In this document: in pieces, positions 36,687 through 46,634 of the stretch
Position numbering within the stretch: position 1 is the first letter of the stretch
Layout: every line of letters starts with the position of its first letter
Source of the DNA: an uncultured Polaribacter sp.
GTDB taxonomy: Bacteria > Bacteroidota > Bacteroidia > Flavobacteriales > Flavobacteriaceae
Reading direction: 5' to 3'
Assembly (NCBI GenBank): GCA_905480405.1
Contig: CAJQQH010000097.1
Location: forward strand, 1-48,378
DNA length: 48,378 bases
The notes under the pieces: generated by a model
The model's input: only the letters and a program-made list of their open reading frames with translations
Databases searched by the model: none
What the model was told of the DNA's origin: nothing
Made by a program: the position numbers and the translations under genes

Positions 36687-39068
36687 CTAATTACTTCTTC
36701 TACGTTCATCATCATTACCAAAATTTCTATCTTGTACGTTTACTTTTTTGTTTCCAAAGTCATAAGAAAGTGAAATTCTAAAACTTCTAGTACTTTCATT
36801 TTGTCTATAGACTTGTTCAATTCCGTTTATGGTAGAGTTGTAATTATTTAAGCCAGATGTCTTAAAAACATCACTAAAAAGTAAAGACATTTTAATGTTA
36901 TTTTTAAAATTGTGCTCTAATCCTAAAGATAAATCGAACATTTCTCCAAGGCTAAACAAACCTCTATTGTGCTGAGAACTATACCAAGAATTTACCTGTA
37001 ACTTTGTGTTTTCGCTTAAAGAAAATGTATTGTTAGATGTTATATAAAGTTGCATACCGTTTTTAGGATCTGATCCAAAATCTTTTGTAAACTTTGTATG
37101 ATAACCAAATAGATTTAAACTATTCTGACTCTGAAACCAGTTGTTTTTTCTAAAAGAAAAACTTTCTGTAAGACCATAATTATATTGATTATAGTAATTT
37201 TCTCTGGTAACAATTTGAGTTTGATTTGCTGCATCTGAAGTAAATACAGTACCAGAACCATCTTTTGTAATGTTTAAGAAAATACTTGTGTTTAAATTCT
37301 TTTTATACAAATGCGAAAACTCTATATTATCTGAAAAAGTAGGTTGTAAAAACGGATTACCAACACTGTAACTTTTATCATTTATGTAAAAACGAAACGG
37401 ATTTAAGTTCCTAAAATTAGGTCTGCTGATTCTTCTTCCGTAAGCAAAACCAAAATTATTGTTATCATTTTTAGCATATGAGAAGTATAAAGTTGGAAAC
37501 AGTTTTGTGTAATTATTAACTGTTTCTTGGTTCATTTCTGCATTTACACCTTTTGTTTTTGTGTCTTCTAAACGTAAGCCAAACTGCATTTCTAATTTCT
37601 CGTTTAATTTGGTGTTTCCAGAAAAATATGCTGCTAAAACATCTTCATTATACATAAATTCGTTAGATCTATTTGGGTCTAAAACAGGACCTCCAGAAAG
37701 AGTGTCGAAATATAAAACATCACTTTTTGTTTTAGTAAAACTAGCTTTTACCCCATAAGAAAGATTTACTTTTTCAAGCGGATGCTCAACATCAATCTTA
37801 GCATTAAAGTTTTCTATGTCTTGATTTGCAATGTTAAGTGCAGCAGAATTAACGCCTTGAGAAACATCATTGTTATTAAACTCTTCAGTAAAGAAATCAC
37901 GACTGTTTTCTGAGTCGAATGTAAAATAATCAGCATCGAAAGAAATGTTTTTTCCTAACGAATCTAGTTGTGTAATTAAATGAAAATTTAAGTTATGGTT
38001 TTTATTATCAACTTTATTATCTCCTTGATTTACCAACTCTCTTTCTAAATTATTATTGTTATTAAAAATTGATGAAGTAGTTACACCAACAATTTCAGGT
38101 GATCTTGCATTTCCTAAATATTGAAGTCCAAAAGTTGTGTTTTCTGAAATAGCGTAATCGATTAAAAAACGTCCAGAGAACTGATCTTTCACAATTTCAG
38201 AATTTACATCTATTTCCCAGTTATTTGTTGGATAATTGATAGACAAGCCTTCTAAATTTTCTAAGCTACCTTTTGTGGCGTTTAAACTCCCAGAAAAAGA
38301 AACTTTACCTTTATTATAATAGAAATTGTTGTTTAATGTTGTAAAATTATATTTATTTTGATTGTATGAAATAGTAGTACTATTTCTCCAAAAATCCTGT
38401 AAACCTTTTTTCAATATAATATTAATTAAGCCACCATTTCCTGAAGCTTCATATTTAGCTGGCGGATTTGTAATTACCTCTATTTTTTGAATATCACCTG
38501 CAGAAAATCCACTTAAAAAACTTACCAACTCATCACCAGCTAATGGAGAAATTCTACCATTAATCATTACTCTTGTTGCTCCTTTACCAAGAATTTCAAG
38601 CGAGCCGTTTTGAACTTGAACACCAGGTGTAATTCTTAAAACATCCAAACCATTTCCACCAGTTGCAGCAATGCTTTTTTCTACATTAAAAACTAATCTA
38701 TCAATTTTTCTTTCTAAAACTCTTTTTTCGGTTTTAATAACAATTTCATCTAAAGCTTGCGAACTTTCAGTTAAAAGAATATTACCTAAGTTGAGGTTTG
38801 TATCAACCATAATTTCTTTTTTCCAGTTTTTATATCCTAAATAACTAATTTCAATGATGTAACTTCCTTTTAGAATTTTAAGCTCAAAAAGCCCTTCATT
38901 ATTAGTAGTTGTTCCTGCAATTGTTTTATTGTTTTTTGTAACAATAACATTTGCAAACGGAATTACATCAGTTTTATCTGCTACTTTTCCTGTAATAGTT
39001 TGTGCGGATAAAATTCCAGAGAATAAAAGCGCAATTAATAATTGTAAAGTTTTCATTTTTGTGTTCAT
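36687..39068 (-). CDS. TonB-dependent outer membrane receptor (outer membrane beta-barrel family)
   Basis: Signal peptide; QTITGKVADKTDVIPFANVIVTKN domain; plug ALDEIVIKTEKRVLERKIDRLVFNVEKS; GYGRRISRPNFRNLNPF barrel. Confidence 0.92.
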   Translation of the reverse strand: MNTKMKTLQLLIALLFSGILSAQTITGKVADKTDVIPFANVIVTKNNKTIAGTTTNNEGLFELKILKGSYIIEISYLGYKNWKKEIMVDTNLNLGNILLTESSQALDEIVIKTEKRVLERKIDRLVFNVEKSIAATGGNGLDVLRITPGVQVQNGSLEILGKGATRVMINGRISPLAGDELVSFLSGFSAGDIQKIEVITNPPAKYEASGNGGLINIILKKGLQDFWRNSTTISYNQNKYNFTTLNNNFYYNKGKVSFSGSLNATKGSLENLEGLSINYPTNNWEIDVNSEIVKDQFSGRFLIDYAISENTTFGLQYLGNARSPEIVGVTTSSIFNNNNNLERELVNQGDNKVDNKNHNLNFHLITQLDSLGKNISFDADYFTFDSENSRDFFTEEFNNNDVSQGVNSAALNIANQDIENFNAKIDVEHPLEKVNLSYGVKASFTKTKSDVLYFDTLSGGPVLDPNRSNEFMYNEDVLAAYFSGNTKLNEKLEMQFGLRLEDTKTKGVNAEMNQETVNNYTKLFPTLYFSYAKNDNNNFGFAYGRRISRPNFRNLNPFRFYINDKSYSVGNPFLQPTFSDNIEFSHLYKKNLNTSIFLNITKDGSGTVFTSDAANQTQIVTRENYYNQYNYGLTESFSFRKNNWFQSQNSLNLFGYHTKFTKDFGSDPKNGMQLYITSNNTFSLSENTKLQVNSWYSSQHNRGLFSLGEMFDLSLGLEHNFKNNIKMSLLFSDVFKTSGLNNYNSTINGIEQVYRQNESTRSFRISLSYDFGNKKVNVQDRNFGNDDERRRSN

Positions 39069-39138
39069 AATAAATGGTTTTTATTTTTGATGATACAAAA
39101 GTGCAACAGCAAACCATTTTGTGCGACCGAAAACACAA

Positions 39139-39196
39139 AGTCGAACTCTTTTCTAGGCTAGAAATGAGTTCGACTATTTTAAACAAACGTTCGACT
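39139..39196. promoter_or_regulatory. AraC-type operator candidate: 37-bp near-palindrome plus direct half-site
   Basis: AGTCGAACTCTTTTCTAG-G-CTAGAAATGAGTTCGACT (39139-39175, 17/18 paired), with TTCGACT repeated 21 bp on (39169 and 39190). Confidence 0.6.
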
Positions 39197-39215
39197 TTAC
39201 GTTAAGTGTTTGATT

Positions 39216-40337
39216 TTAAGTGGTTTTCCTAAATTGAGTTGGTGTGTAACCTGTGTATTTTTTAAATGCAGTATTAAAGGAAGATTTCGAATTAAAGCCA
39301 ATTTCATATAAAATTTCTAAAACTGTAACCTCTTTTTTAGCAGGATTCTTCAAGATTTTCATGGCTTCTTTGATGCGATATTCATTTACAAAATCGAAAA
39401 AATGTTGATTTAAATGCTGATTGATTAATACTGATAAATCTCTAGAATTCATTTTAATTTCTTCAGATAAAATTCTTATTGTCAAAGACGGATTCAAATA
39501 TGGTTTTTTAACAATCATAAATTCTTTTAAAAGTGAAACTTGTGGATTTGCCTCTTTTTCTAGATTTGCCTCTTTTTTTATTTCTTTAGAAGTTTTTAAA
39601 TCAACCTCAATACCTTTAAATAACTTTGGAGAGTTTACTGCTTTTAGAAATAACCAACAGATAAAAAATACTCCAAAAAGTAAAGTAATAGTTCTAATAA
39701 GAGCAATAGCATCATCATTTGAATTGGCTCGAATATAATTTTTTATAAGTGTTATAACCTGACCAATAAAAAGCAATATTGATAATTGTTTTAACCAAAT
39801 GTAATTTTTAAAAGAATTTTTATCAGTATAATTTTCTAATAATAATTTTCGATACCTTACTATATAATAGATTTCTGCTACCAAATAAGCAATCGATAAA
39901 ACATCGCCAAAGTAACTTAAAAATTGATTTTCAACATTGTTATCATAGTTGTTAAAAAATAGAGTTTTTGCTTCGTTATTTACCAAAAAGAAATTGGGTA
40001 ATAACACTAAAACAGTAATAATCCAAGGCAGTAAATGCACTAAATGTTTCCATTTCAATCTAAAATTTGAATAAATTACAGATAAAATATATAAGAAAAG
40101 TAATGGGTTTTTAAATGCAGAAACTTTAATTCTTAGCATTTCTATAGTTAATGGTAATTCTATAAATTGAGTATAAAAGAAGGCGCTAATATCTATAGCT
40201 GTTATAATTAAAAAGCCAGCTAATAATTGATTACTCAACTTTTTTTCTGTTTTTACTGAAAGCAAAAAAACTGAAAAAAGTAAAAAAAGCAAAACTATTA
40301 TAATCGCTAATGTGCTAATTATAGAAGAGTAATCCAT
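39216..40337 (-). CDS. AraC-family regulator with N-terminal membrane domain (paralogue 1)
   Basis: N-terminal TM segments; LTIRILSEEIKMNSRDLSVLINQ...VLEILYEIGFNSKSSFNTAFKKYTGYTPTQFRK. Confidence 0.92.
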   Translation of the reverse strand: MDYSSIISTLAIIIVLLFLLFSVFLLSVKTEKKLSNQLLAGFLIITAIDISAFFYTQFIELPLTIEMLRIKVSAFKNPLLFLYILSVIYSNFRLKWKHLVHLLPWIITVLVLLPNFFLVNNEAKTLFFNNYDNNVENQFLSYFGDVLSIAYLVAEIYYIVRYRKLLLENYTDKNSFKNYIWLKQLSILLFIGQVITLIKNYIRANSNDDAIALIRTITLLFGVFFICWLFLKAVNSPKLFKGIEVDLKTSKEIKKEANLEKEANPQVSLLKEFMIVKKPYLNPSLTIRILSEEIKMNSRDLSVLINQHLNQHFFDFVNEYRIKEAMKILKNPAKKEVTVLEILYEIGFNSKSSFNTAFKKYTGYTPTQFRKTT

Positions 40338-40352
40338 GGATTAAGTGATAAT

Positions 40353-41492
40353 TTATGACGATAAATGTAATTCTTTCTTTTTAAATTGAGTGGGTGTAAA
40401 ACCTGTATATTTTTTAAAAGCGGTGTTAAAAGAAGATTTAGAATTAAAACCTACTTCGTATAAAATTTCTAAGACTGTAAATTCTTTTTTAGCTGGGTTT
40501 TTTAAAATTTTCATAGCTTCTTTAATTCTGTATTCATTTACAAAATCGAAGAAATGTTGGTTTAGGTTTTGATTGATTAAAATGGATAAATCTCTAGAGT
40601 TCATTTTAATTTCTTCTGATAAATTTCTAATTGTTAAAGAGGGATTCAAATATGGTTTTTCTGCCTCCATAAAAGAAATCAAGTTTTCAACTTCTTTATT
40701 GCTTATTAAAGATTTTCCTTCCTTACTTTCTTCAATTAAATCGTTTATTAACTTCGTTTTAGAATCTACTCCACTAAAAAGATTAGGATATCTTAACGCC
40801 TTTAAAACATACCAACAGACTACCCATAAAACTACAATACCTAAAATATTTTGTGCAGTATCAAAGCTATTTCGTTCTCCAAAATATTTAAAGATATTTT
40901 TAATAATTGCTACAAAATACAATGTTGCAGTAAAAAGCAACAACTGAAACAACCACTTGTAAGTTTCTATTGTGTTGCTTGAGTAATTTTCGACAAATAT
41001 TTTTCGAGCTCTTTTTAAAACGATAAATCCTGCAATTATGTACAAAGTAGATTGTAAATGCAGTGAAATATGTGCAAAAACGGTTTCATATAATTCATTA
41101 AAGTTGTCATATAATTTTATCTTCTCTGCTGTTGAACCTAAATAAAACCTAGGAATCATAATTAAATTCGCAATTACATAAGGTAGAAAATGCCATAAAT
41201 GTTGCCATTTTAATTTAAAATCTGAATAACAAACAGACAAAATATATAAATAGAAAACAGGCATTGTTAAGTATGATAACTGACTTTTTGCAACTAATAT
41301 ATTATTAGGTTCATCAAATAAAAGTGAAGAAAACCAACCACTAAACTCTATAGCATTTAAGATTAAAAAAGTAGCAAAAAGTTTATTGCTGATTTTGTTT
41401 TTAGATTCTACAGAAAAAATAAAAAACGCTAAAAGCAGAGATATAAATGTAGAAATAAGACCAATAAGAGTTGTTAAATCAATATCTCGCAT
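40353..41492 (-). CDS. AraC-family regulator with N-terminal membrane domain (paralogue 2)
   Basis: C-terminal domain nearly identical to the neighbour; N-terminus diverged. Confidence 0.92.
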   Translation of the reverse strand: MRDIDLTTLIGLISTFISLLLAFFIFSVESKNKISNKLFATFLILNAIEFSGWFSSLLFDEPNNILVAKSQLSYLTMPVFYLYILSVCYSDFKLKWQHLWHFLPYVIANLIMIPRFYLGSTAEKIKLYDNFNELYETVFAHISLHLQSTLYIIAGFIVLKRARKIFVENYSSNTIETYKWLFQLLLFTATLYFVAIIKNIFKYFGERNSFDTAQNILGIVVLWVVCWYVLKALRYPNLFSGVDSKTKLINDLIEESKEGKSLISNKEVENLISFMEAEKPYLNPSLTIRNLSEEIKMNSRDLSILINQNLNQHFFDFVNEYRIKEAMKILKNPAKKEFTVLEILYEVGFNSKSSFNTAFKKYTGFTPTQFKKKELHLSS

Positions 41493-41544
41493 TTAATAAA
41501 TTATTTGAAAAATCAAATATAGTTTTTAAAATTAGCAATGGCAA

Positions 41545-41949
41545 TTAGATGCGTTTTTGTTCTTTATAAGTTTCTATTTCTAAATAGACAACAATGAAAA
41601 TAACAATAATTTCTAGTATAAAATAAGTGAACCCTAAAAAGGTAAGTTGATTAAAATGCTTAAAAAGTAATCCAACAGAAATAATTATATAAGTACTATT
41701 AAGCTTAATAATTAGCTTTAAAAAAGGTTTCCAATTGGTTTTTATAAACTTATAACAACTAAAAGAATAGATAAAAAAACAAAGTGCAATTATAGATAAT
41801 ATATAAACTGTTTTAGAAGGCATTCCAAAGACATCTTCTTTAGGAGCTAGAATAAATGAGAGTAAACTAGCTGTTAAAAACGCACCTAAAGCATCTAATA
41901 AAAAAATTTTCTTCGGGTTGTTTTTGAGCTTATTTAAAATTTGTTTCAT
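41545..41949 (-). CDS. Hypothetical membrane protein
   Basis: 134 aa with about four hydrophobic segments. Confidence 0.65.
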   Translation of the reverse strand: MKQILNKLKNNPKKIFLLDALGAFLTASLLSFILAPKEDVFGMPSKTVYILSIIALCFFIYSFSCYKFIKTNWKPFLKLIIKLNSTYIIISVGLLFKHFNQLTFLGFTYFILEIIVIFIVVYLEIETYKEQKRI

Positions 41950-41950
41950 T

Positions 41951-42856
41951 TTATTCTTTTAAGATCCAAGTTATTAAATCATCAACATTAACAATAGACC
42001 AACTGTGTGGATTTCTCTCACCATTAAACCTGTAACCTTTATTTTTAGTCTAAATTAATTCAGCTTTTTTCCAGTTTTTACTTTGAAGAACAGCGTGTAT
42101 TTTTTGAAGCGTAAAAGCATTAGAACTCTCAAAATCTGTTTGTCTGGTTTTTATCAACCATAAAGTATCTGGTTCTGTGTAAAAACGAAGCTTCGTGCTT
42201 TTAAGATGCTCAATGTTTGTAATATTTTGAGTTTTAAAAGTAAAAGGAGAGACCTCTTGAATATTATTTAATAAAGCATCGTTTTTACCAAATTTTTCTT
42301 CAAAATAAGAAACAATCCATTTTGGTTCACCTAGTCTTTCTTCAGAAAAATCTGTCCTCTTTAGGTCTTTTTTAGAACTCTTGTAAAGTGCAAATAAATC
42401 AATTGGAGAATCCACCACAAAAACACCTTTAGTTTTTATTGTTTGGCTATTTTGAAGTAAATAATCGGAAAATGAAATAGCAACAGTTCCACCAATAGAC
42501 ATTCCACCAATAAAAACATTGGTTGTATTTAGATTATGTTTTTTAGCTATTTGATCAATTTTTTCAGACAATTTAACCTTGTCTTCTTTTTCCATCCAAA
42601 GTTTTCCTCTATAATTCATTAACAAAACTGAAACACTATTTTTAGAAGCAGCACTTAAAACTTTAAAATCTCTTTTTGTTTCTTTTGCTGTTGAACCTCC
42701 ACCAGGAAAAACAATTAACAAGGCTTTTGAGTCTTTTGCTTTTATGAGTTCATAATCTTTAGTAATTAAAGTTAAACCATCAGAACTAATGCTGTTTTTC
42801 TCTTCGTTTTTACAAGAAAATATTAATAAGATTCCAATAAATAAAAGTCTTTTCAT
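41951..42856 (-). pseudogene. Alpha/beta hydrolase lipoprotein interrupted by an in-frame TAG (42050-42052)
   Basis: MKRLLFIGILLIFSCKN...GGMSIGGT nucleophile elbow. After TAG the same frame continues TKNKGYRFNGERNPHSWSIVNVDDLITWILKE* to 41951. Confidence 0.65.
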
Positions 42857-42885
42857 ATAATTATCAATTCTGATGAAACACGAAG

Positions 42886-43668
42886 TTAACATTTTTTGAC
42901 AAATGCTTTTAGAGCAGCAATTAATTCATCTTTGTTTTCAATATGGCTCATGTGTCCATTAGGAAATATAACTAATTCTGAATTTGTTTTTTTAGCTTCA
43001 ATTTTACCAGTTTCAACATCTAAAACAGGATCTTTTTCACCAAGAACAATCAATTTTTTAAAATTGTTTTCAGTTAAAACATTATTTCTATTAGGACGTA
43101 ATCTCATACCTTCTTGACCAGCAATATATCCTTGAATTGGTGTTTTTAAAGCTTCTTGTAGAGCTGCTTTAATTTCGTCTTTAAAAGTGGTTCTACTTTG
43201 TTTACCAAACAAGTTTGAAAATGACATTTGTACTAAGTTTTCAAAATTATTCTGAACCATTTTATTGGCACGAATCCTTCTAATTTTTAGTTCTTCAGAA
43301 TCTTCATAAGAAGTAGAGTTTAGTAAACATAATCCTTTTATTTTCTCCGGATTTTTCTCAGCAAAAGCCAAAGCAACATAACCCCCTAAAGAATGCCCAA
43401 TTAAAATATACTTTCTAATTTTTAGATGTTTTAAAACAACATTAATTGCCTTTGCAAAAAGCTCCATAGAATGCACATAACCCAAGCAATCTGTTTTTCC
43501 ATGACCTAGCAAATCAATGGTTATAATTCTGTTTTTAGAAAGTTCAGGAATAATATTTTTCCACATAGTAGAATTCTCTAAAAACCCGTGAATTAGAACA
43601 ACAGCAGTTCCTTTTCCTTGATCAGAAAAAGAAATGTTTGCATTTTTAAAAGTGATAGATTTTTGCAT
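42886..43668 (-). CDS. Alpha/beta fold hydrolase
   Basis: VVLIHGFLENSTMWKNIIPEL, LIGHSLGGYVALAFAE, VLGEKDPVLD, GHMSHIENKDEL; start MQKSITF at 43668. Confidence 0.92.
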   Translation of the reverse strand: MQKSITFKNANISFSDQGKGTAVVLIHGFLENSTMWKNIIPELSKNRIITIDLLGHGKTDCLGYVHSMELFAKAINVVLKHLKIRKYILIGHSLGGYVALAFAEKNPEKIKGLCLLNSTSYEDSEELKIRRIRANKMVQNNFENLVQMSFSNLFGKQSRTTFKDEIKAALQEALKTPIQGYIAGQEGMRLRPNRNNVLTENNFKKLIVLGEKDPVLDVETGKIEAKKTNSELVIFPNGHMSHIENKDELIAALKAFVKKC

Positions 43669-43712
43669 CACACAAAAATATGTATATTTCGACCACCAAT
43701 ACAAGAATTACC

Positions 43713-44993
43713 ATGAACAAAACAAAAGAAATTTGGATTGCAGGTTTTGCACTTTTTTCACTCTTTTTTGGAGCAGGAAATTTAATTTTACCACCAACTT
43801 TAGGCGTAAAAGCAGGTTTAGATTGGTGGATTGTTGTCCTTGGTTTTGTATTAACAGCAGTAACAATACCAATTTTGGCAATTTTTGCACACGCAAAATT
43901 ACAAGGAACTTTATATGATTTTGGTAAGAAAGTTTCACCCATTTTTAGTACAGTGTATTGTTTTCTTATTTATATAATCGCTATTGCAATTCCATCACCA
44001 AGAACTGCTGCAGTTACACACGAAATGACTGTCGAACCTTTTTTTGAAACAAGTCCGCTTTTAACAAGTGTTGTTTACTTTGTATTGGTGTTTATTTTTG
44101 CTATAAATCGTTCTAGAGTTATTGGTTTAATTGGTAAGTTTTTAACGCCAATTATTGTGTTAATCTTATTGATAATCATCTGTATTGCAACTTTTACTTC
44201 ATCTGGAACTATGAATCCATCAACGTTTACAACACCTTTTGTAGACGGAATTTTAGAAGGCTACCAAACTTTTGATGCTATTGGAGGGGTTGTTGTCGGA
44301 GCTGTAATTATCATTTCATTAAACTATAGTAGCCATACAACTTTCGATGCAAAAAGAAGATTGATAAGAAAAGCTGGTTTAATTGCAGGAACAGGTTTAT
44401 TGTTGATTTATGGTGGTTTAATTTTAAGCGGTTCATTGTTCTCCTCAACATTTGCAGAGGAAGCTTCAAGAACTCAAGTTTTATCAGAATTAAGTACACA
44501 AACTTTGGGTAATTTTGGAACCACTTTTTTAAGCGTTTTGGTTGCTTTGGCATGTTTTACAACAGCGGTTGGTATTGTAACAGGAACAGCAGATTACATA
44601 AAAGGTATTTGCAAAGATTCTAAAATAGCATACATAACTACAGCAGCAGTGGGTTCCATTTTAGGGATTATTGTTGGTAGTTATAATGTTGGTTTTATTA
44701 TAGATGTTGCTGTGCCAGCATTAATGTTTTTATATCCAATAACGATCGTGTTAATTTTACTAAATATTGTGCCAGATAAATATGCTTCTAAACTTGTTTT
44801 TAGAAGTGTAGTTTTAATTACTTTTATTTTTAGTATTACAGACTTTTTAGGGTTTATTATTCCAAGAGAAAGTTTAACAGGGATTAAAAGCATCATTCCA
44901 TTAGCAAAATATAGTTTGGGATGGGTATTACCAGCTTTTATTACTTTTATATTACTAAATCTTGTTTTTGGAGTTAAGTTAAAAAATAAGTAA
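43713..44993 (+). CDS. brnQ: Branched-chain amino acid transport system II carrier protein
   Basis: WIAGFALFSLFFGAGNLILPPTLGVKAG and multiple TM segments typical of the LIVCS family. Confidence 0.92.
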   Translation: MNKTKEIWIAGFALFSLFFGAGNLILPPTLGVKAGLDWWIVVLGFVLTAVTIPILAIFAHAKLQGTLYDFGKKVSPIFSTVYCFLIYIIAIAIPSPRTAAVTHEMTVEPFFETSPLLTSVVYFVLVFIFAINRSRVIGLIGKFLTPIIVLILLIIICIATFTSSGTMNPSTFTTPFVDGILEGYQTFDAIGGVVVGAVIIISLNYSSHTTFDAKRRLIRKAGLIAGTGLLLIYGGLILSGSLFSSTFAEEASRTQVLSELSTQTLGNFGTTFLSVLVALACFTTAVGIVTGTADYIKGICKDSKIAYITTAAVGSILGIIVGSYNVGFIIDVAVPALMFLYPITIVLILLNIVPDKYASKLVFRSVVLITFIFSITDFLGFIIPRESLTGIKSIIPLAKYSLGWVLPAFITFILLNLVFGVKLKNK

Positions 44994-45022
44994 ACCCTTG
45001 ATTTAGAAAAGTAAATAAAAAC

Positions 45023-45054
45023 AAAAAAGCGCAATTATTAATTTACGCTTTTTT
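45023..45054. terminator. Terminator downstream of brnQ
   Basis: AAAAAAGCGcaattattaatttaCGCTTTTTT. Confidence 0.75.
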
Positions 45055-45182
45055 GAAAACTTTATGTATAAAAAATTGGGAAATATTTATTTTAAATCTT
45101 CTATATTAGAGATACAGAACAATGATTCAAAATTAGATTAATTTTATAAATTAAAAATTGATGTATGGTAAGAAATCTACTT

Positions 45183-45782
45183 TTAAGGTGTTTTTTTGCG
45201 AATTCTGCTTAAACTTTCTGTAGTAATTCCTAAATAAGATGCAATATGGTAGTTTTTTACATTTTGCACTATGGTAGGATATTTATTAACGAATTGTAAA
45301 TATCTATCTTTTGCAGGTTTTGATAGATTGTCTAAAATTCTTTTTTGAAAACTTGCAAATGCTTTTTCTAATTTCTTTCTAATAAACGTTTCTATGTTTG
45401 GAAAATTAGAATATAATACCTCTGCATTCTCTCTAGAGAGCTTATAAATTACTGCGTCTTTAAGGCACTCAACTCTCAAAATTGATTTATCTGAAGTAAA
45501 CAAAGAAGTGTAGTCACTTATCCACCAATCATTTATAGCAAATTGTATAGTGTGCTCTTTTCCTGAATTATCAATAAAATAAGATCGTAAGCAACCACTA
45601 AGAATATAGTACTGATGGTTTACATATGTATCTGAGTCTATAAGAACATCTCCTTTATTCAGAATAATTTTTTTAAGCAAACGATCAATAAAATCAATTT
45701 CCTTTTGAGAAAAAGAAATATCCCTAAAAATGGTTGATGTTATTGAGTTTTCAATATCCATTTGGATGAAATGATGGTGCAA
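45183..45782 (-). CDS. Crp/Fnr-family transcriptional regulator
   Basis: cNMP-binding-like N-terminus (VLIDSDTYVNHQYYILSGCLRSYFIDNSGKEHTIQFAINDWWISD) and truncated HTH (IASYLGITTESLSRIRKK). Confidence 0.9.
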   Translation of the reverse strand: MHHHFIQMDIENSITSTIFRDISFSQKEIDFIDRLLKKIILNKGDVLIDSDTYVNHQYYILSGCLRSYFIDNSGKEHTIQFAINDWWISDYTSLFTSDKSILRVECLKDAVIYKLSRENAEVLYSNFPNIETFIRKKLEKAFASFQKRILDNLSKPAKDRYLQFVNKYPTIVQNVKNYHIASYLGITTESLSRIRKKTP

Positions 45783-45867
45783 TTATTTTAATAAATGTTG
45801 CCTTAAAGGTAATAAAAAAGAAATATAAACGTGAAATTTAACAATTATCATTCTTTGATGTAAGTTT

Positions 45868-46497
45868 TTAAAAAGAGTATTTTCTTTTCTTTATTGCAAA
45901 AGCACAAGTAATTATCCAAAGTATAAAAACAGTTTCTATAATTCTTTGATACAAACCTCTAAATTCAGAATTTGGGTTTGAGGATAGTATAAAAACAAAT
46001 ATCATACTTATTGCTCCATAAATTATTCCTTGATTTGATAATCGTTTAAAAGCAGAAGACTTTCTCAATCCTAAACCAATTAAAATGATACTTATTGGCA
46101 CTAATAAATAAGTTAATAATCCTGTTAGATTATGAATTGTTTGAGAAATACTAGGATTAATATTTAGTTTGTTACAACCACTATCACAAGGAAAAAAACC
46201 TGTAATTATTGTTGTAATTCCATAAAAGAAACCTAATCCATAAAAACCAATTTTTGTAAGTTTAGATTGTGGTAATTTTTTAAAAGCAATAAAAGAAAAT
46301 ACAGTTAATAGAATTCCAGAAGGTATATAACCAAAACCTCTTAAAAACACTCCATATTGAGTGTCTATTGCATAAGTTTCACTTATAAACTGACTCAGAA
46401 TACTGTAGTTTTCAATGAGAAACCCTCCAATAATTGAAGTAACAAAAAACAAAAAGACACCAATAATCCCGATATAAAAAGTACTTTTATTGCTCAT
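45868..46497 (-). CDS. DUF998 domain membrane protein
   Basis: Six-TM-like protein with FFPCDSGCNKLNINPSISQTIHNLTGLLTYLLVPISI. Confidence 0.82.
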   Translation of the reverse strand: MSNKSTFYIGIIGVFLFFVTSIIGGFLIENYSILSQFISETYAIDTQYGVFLRGFGYIPSGILLTVFSFIAFKKLPQSKLTKIGFYGLGFFYGITTIITGFFPCDSGCNKLNINPSISQTIHNLTGLLTYLLVPISIILIGLGLRKSSAFKRLSNQGIIYGAISMIFVFILSSNPNSEFRGLYQRIIETVFILWIITCAFAIKKRKYSF

Positions 46498-46561
46498 TAA
46501 TTTATTGCCTTAAGTTTTAATATCTACAGATAACGAAGTTATTAAAATTTGTGAAGTAACT

Positions 46562-46592
46562 ATTAAAATAAAAAAGAGGCTATTATTTTAAT
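46562..46592. repeat. Inverted repeat in a divergent promoter region
   Basis: ATTAAAATAA-aaaagaggcta-TTATTTTAAT. Confidence 0.5.
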
Positions 46593-46634
46593 GTTTTTAA
46601 ATTAATTACGACCAACAAAAAAACAAAACCCAAT

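Noticed and set aside
43634-44553. Overlapping alternative-frame ORFs over the start of brnQ (43634-43918, 43646-43942, 43708-43938, 44311-44553)
   Set aside because: brnQ has strong family motifs in its frame; the others have no recognisable features.
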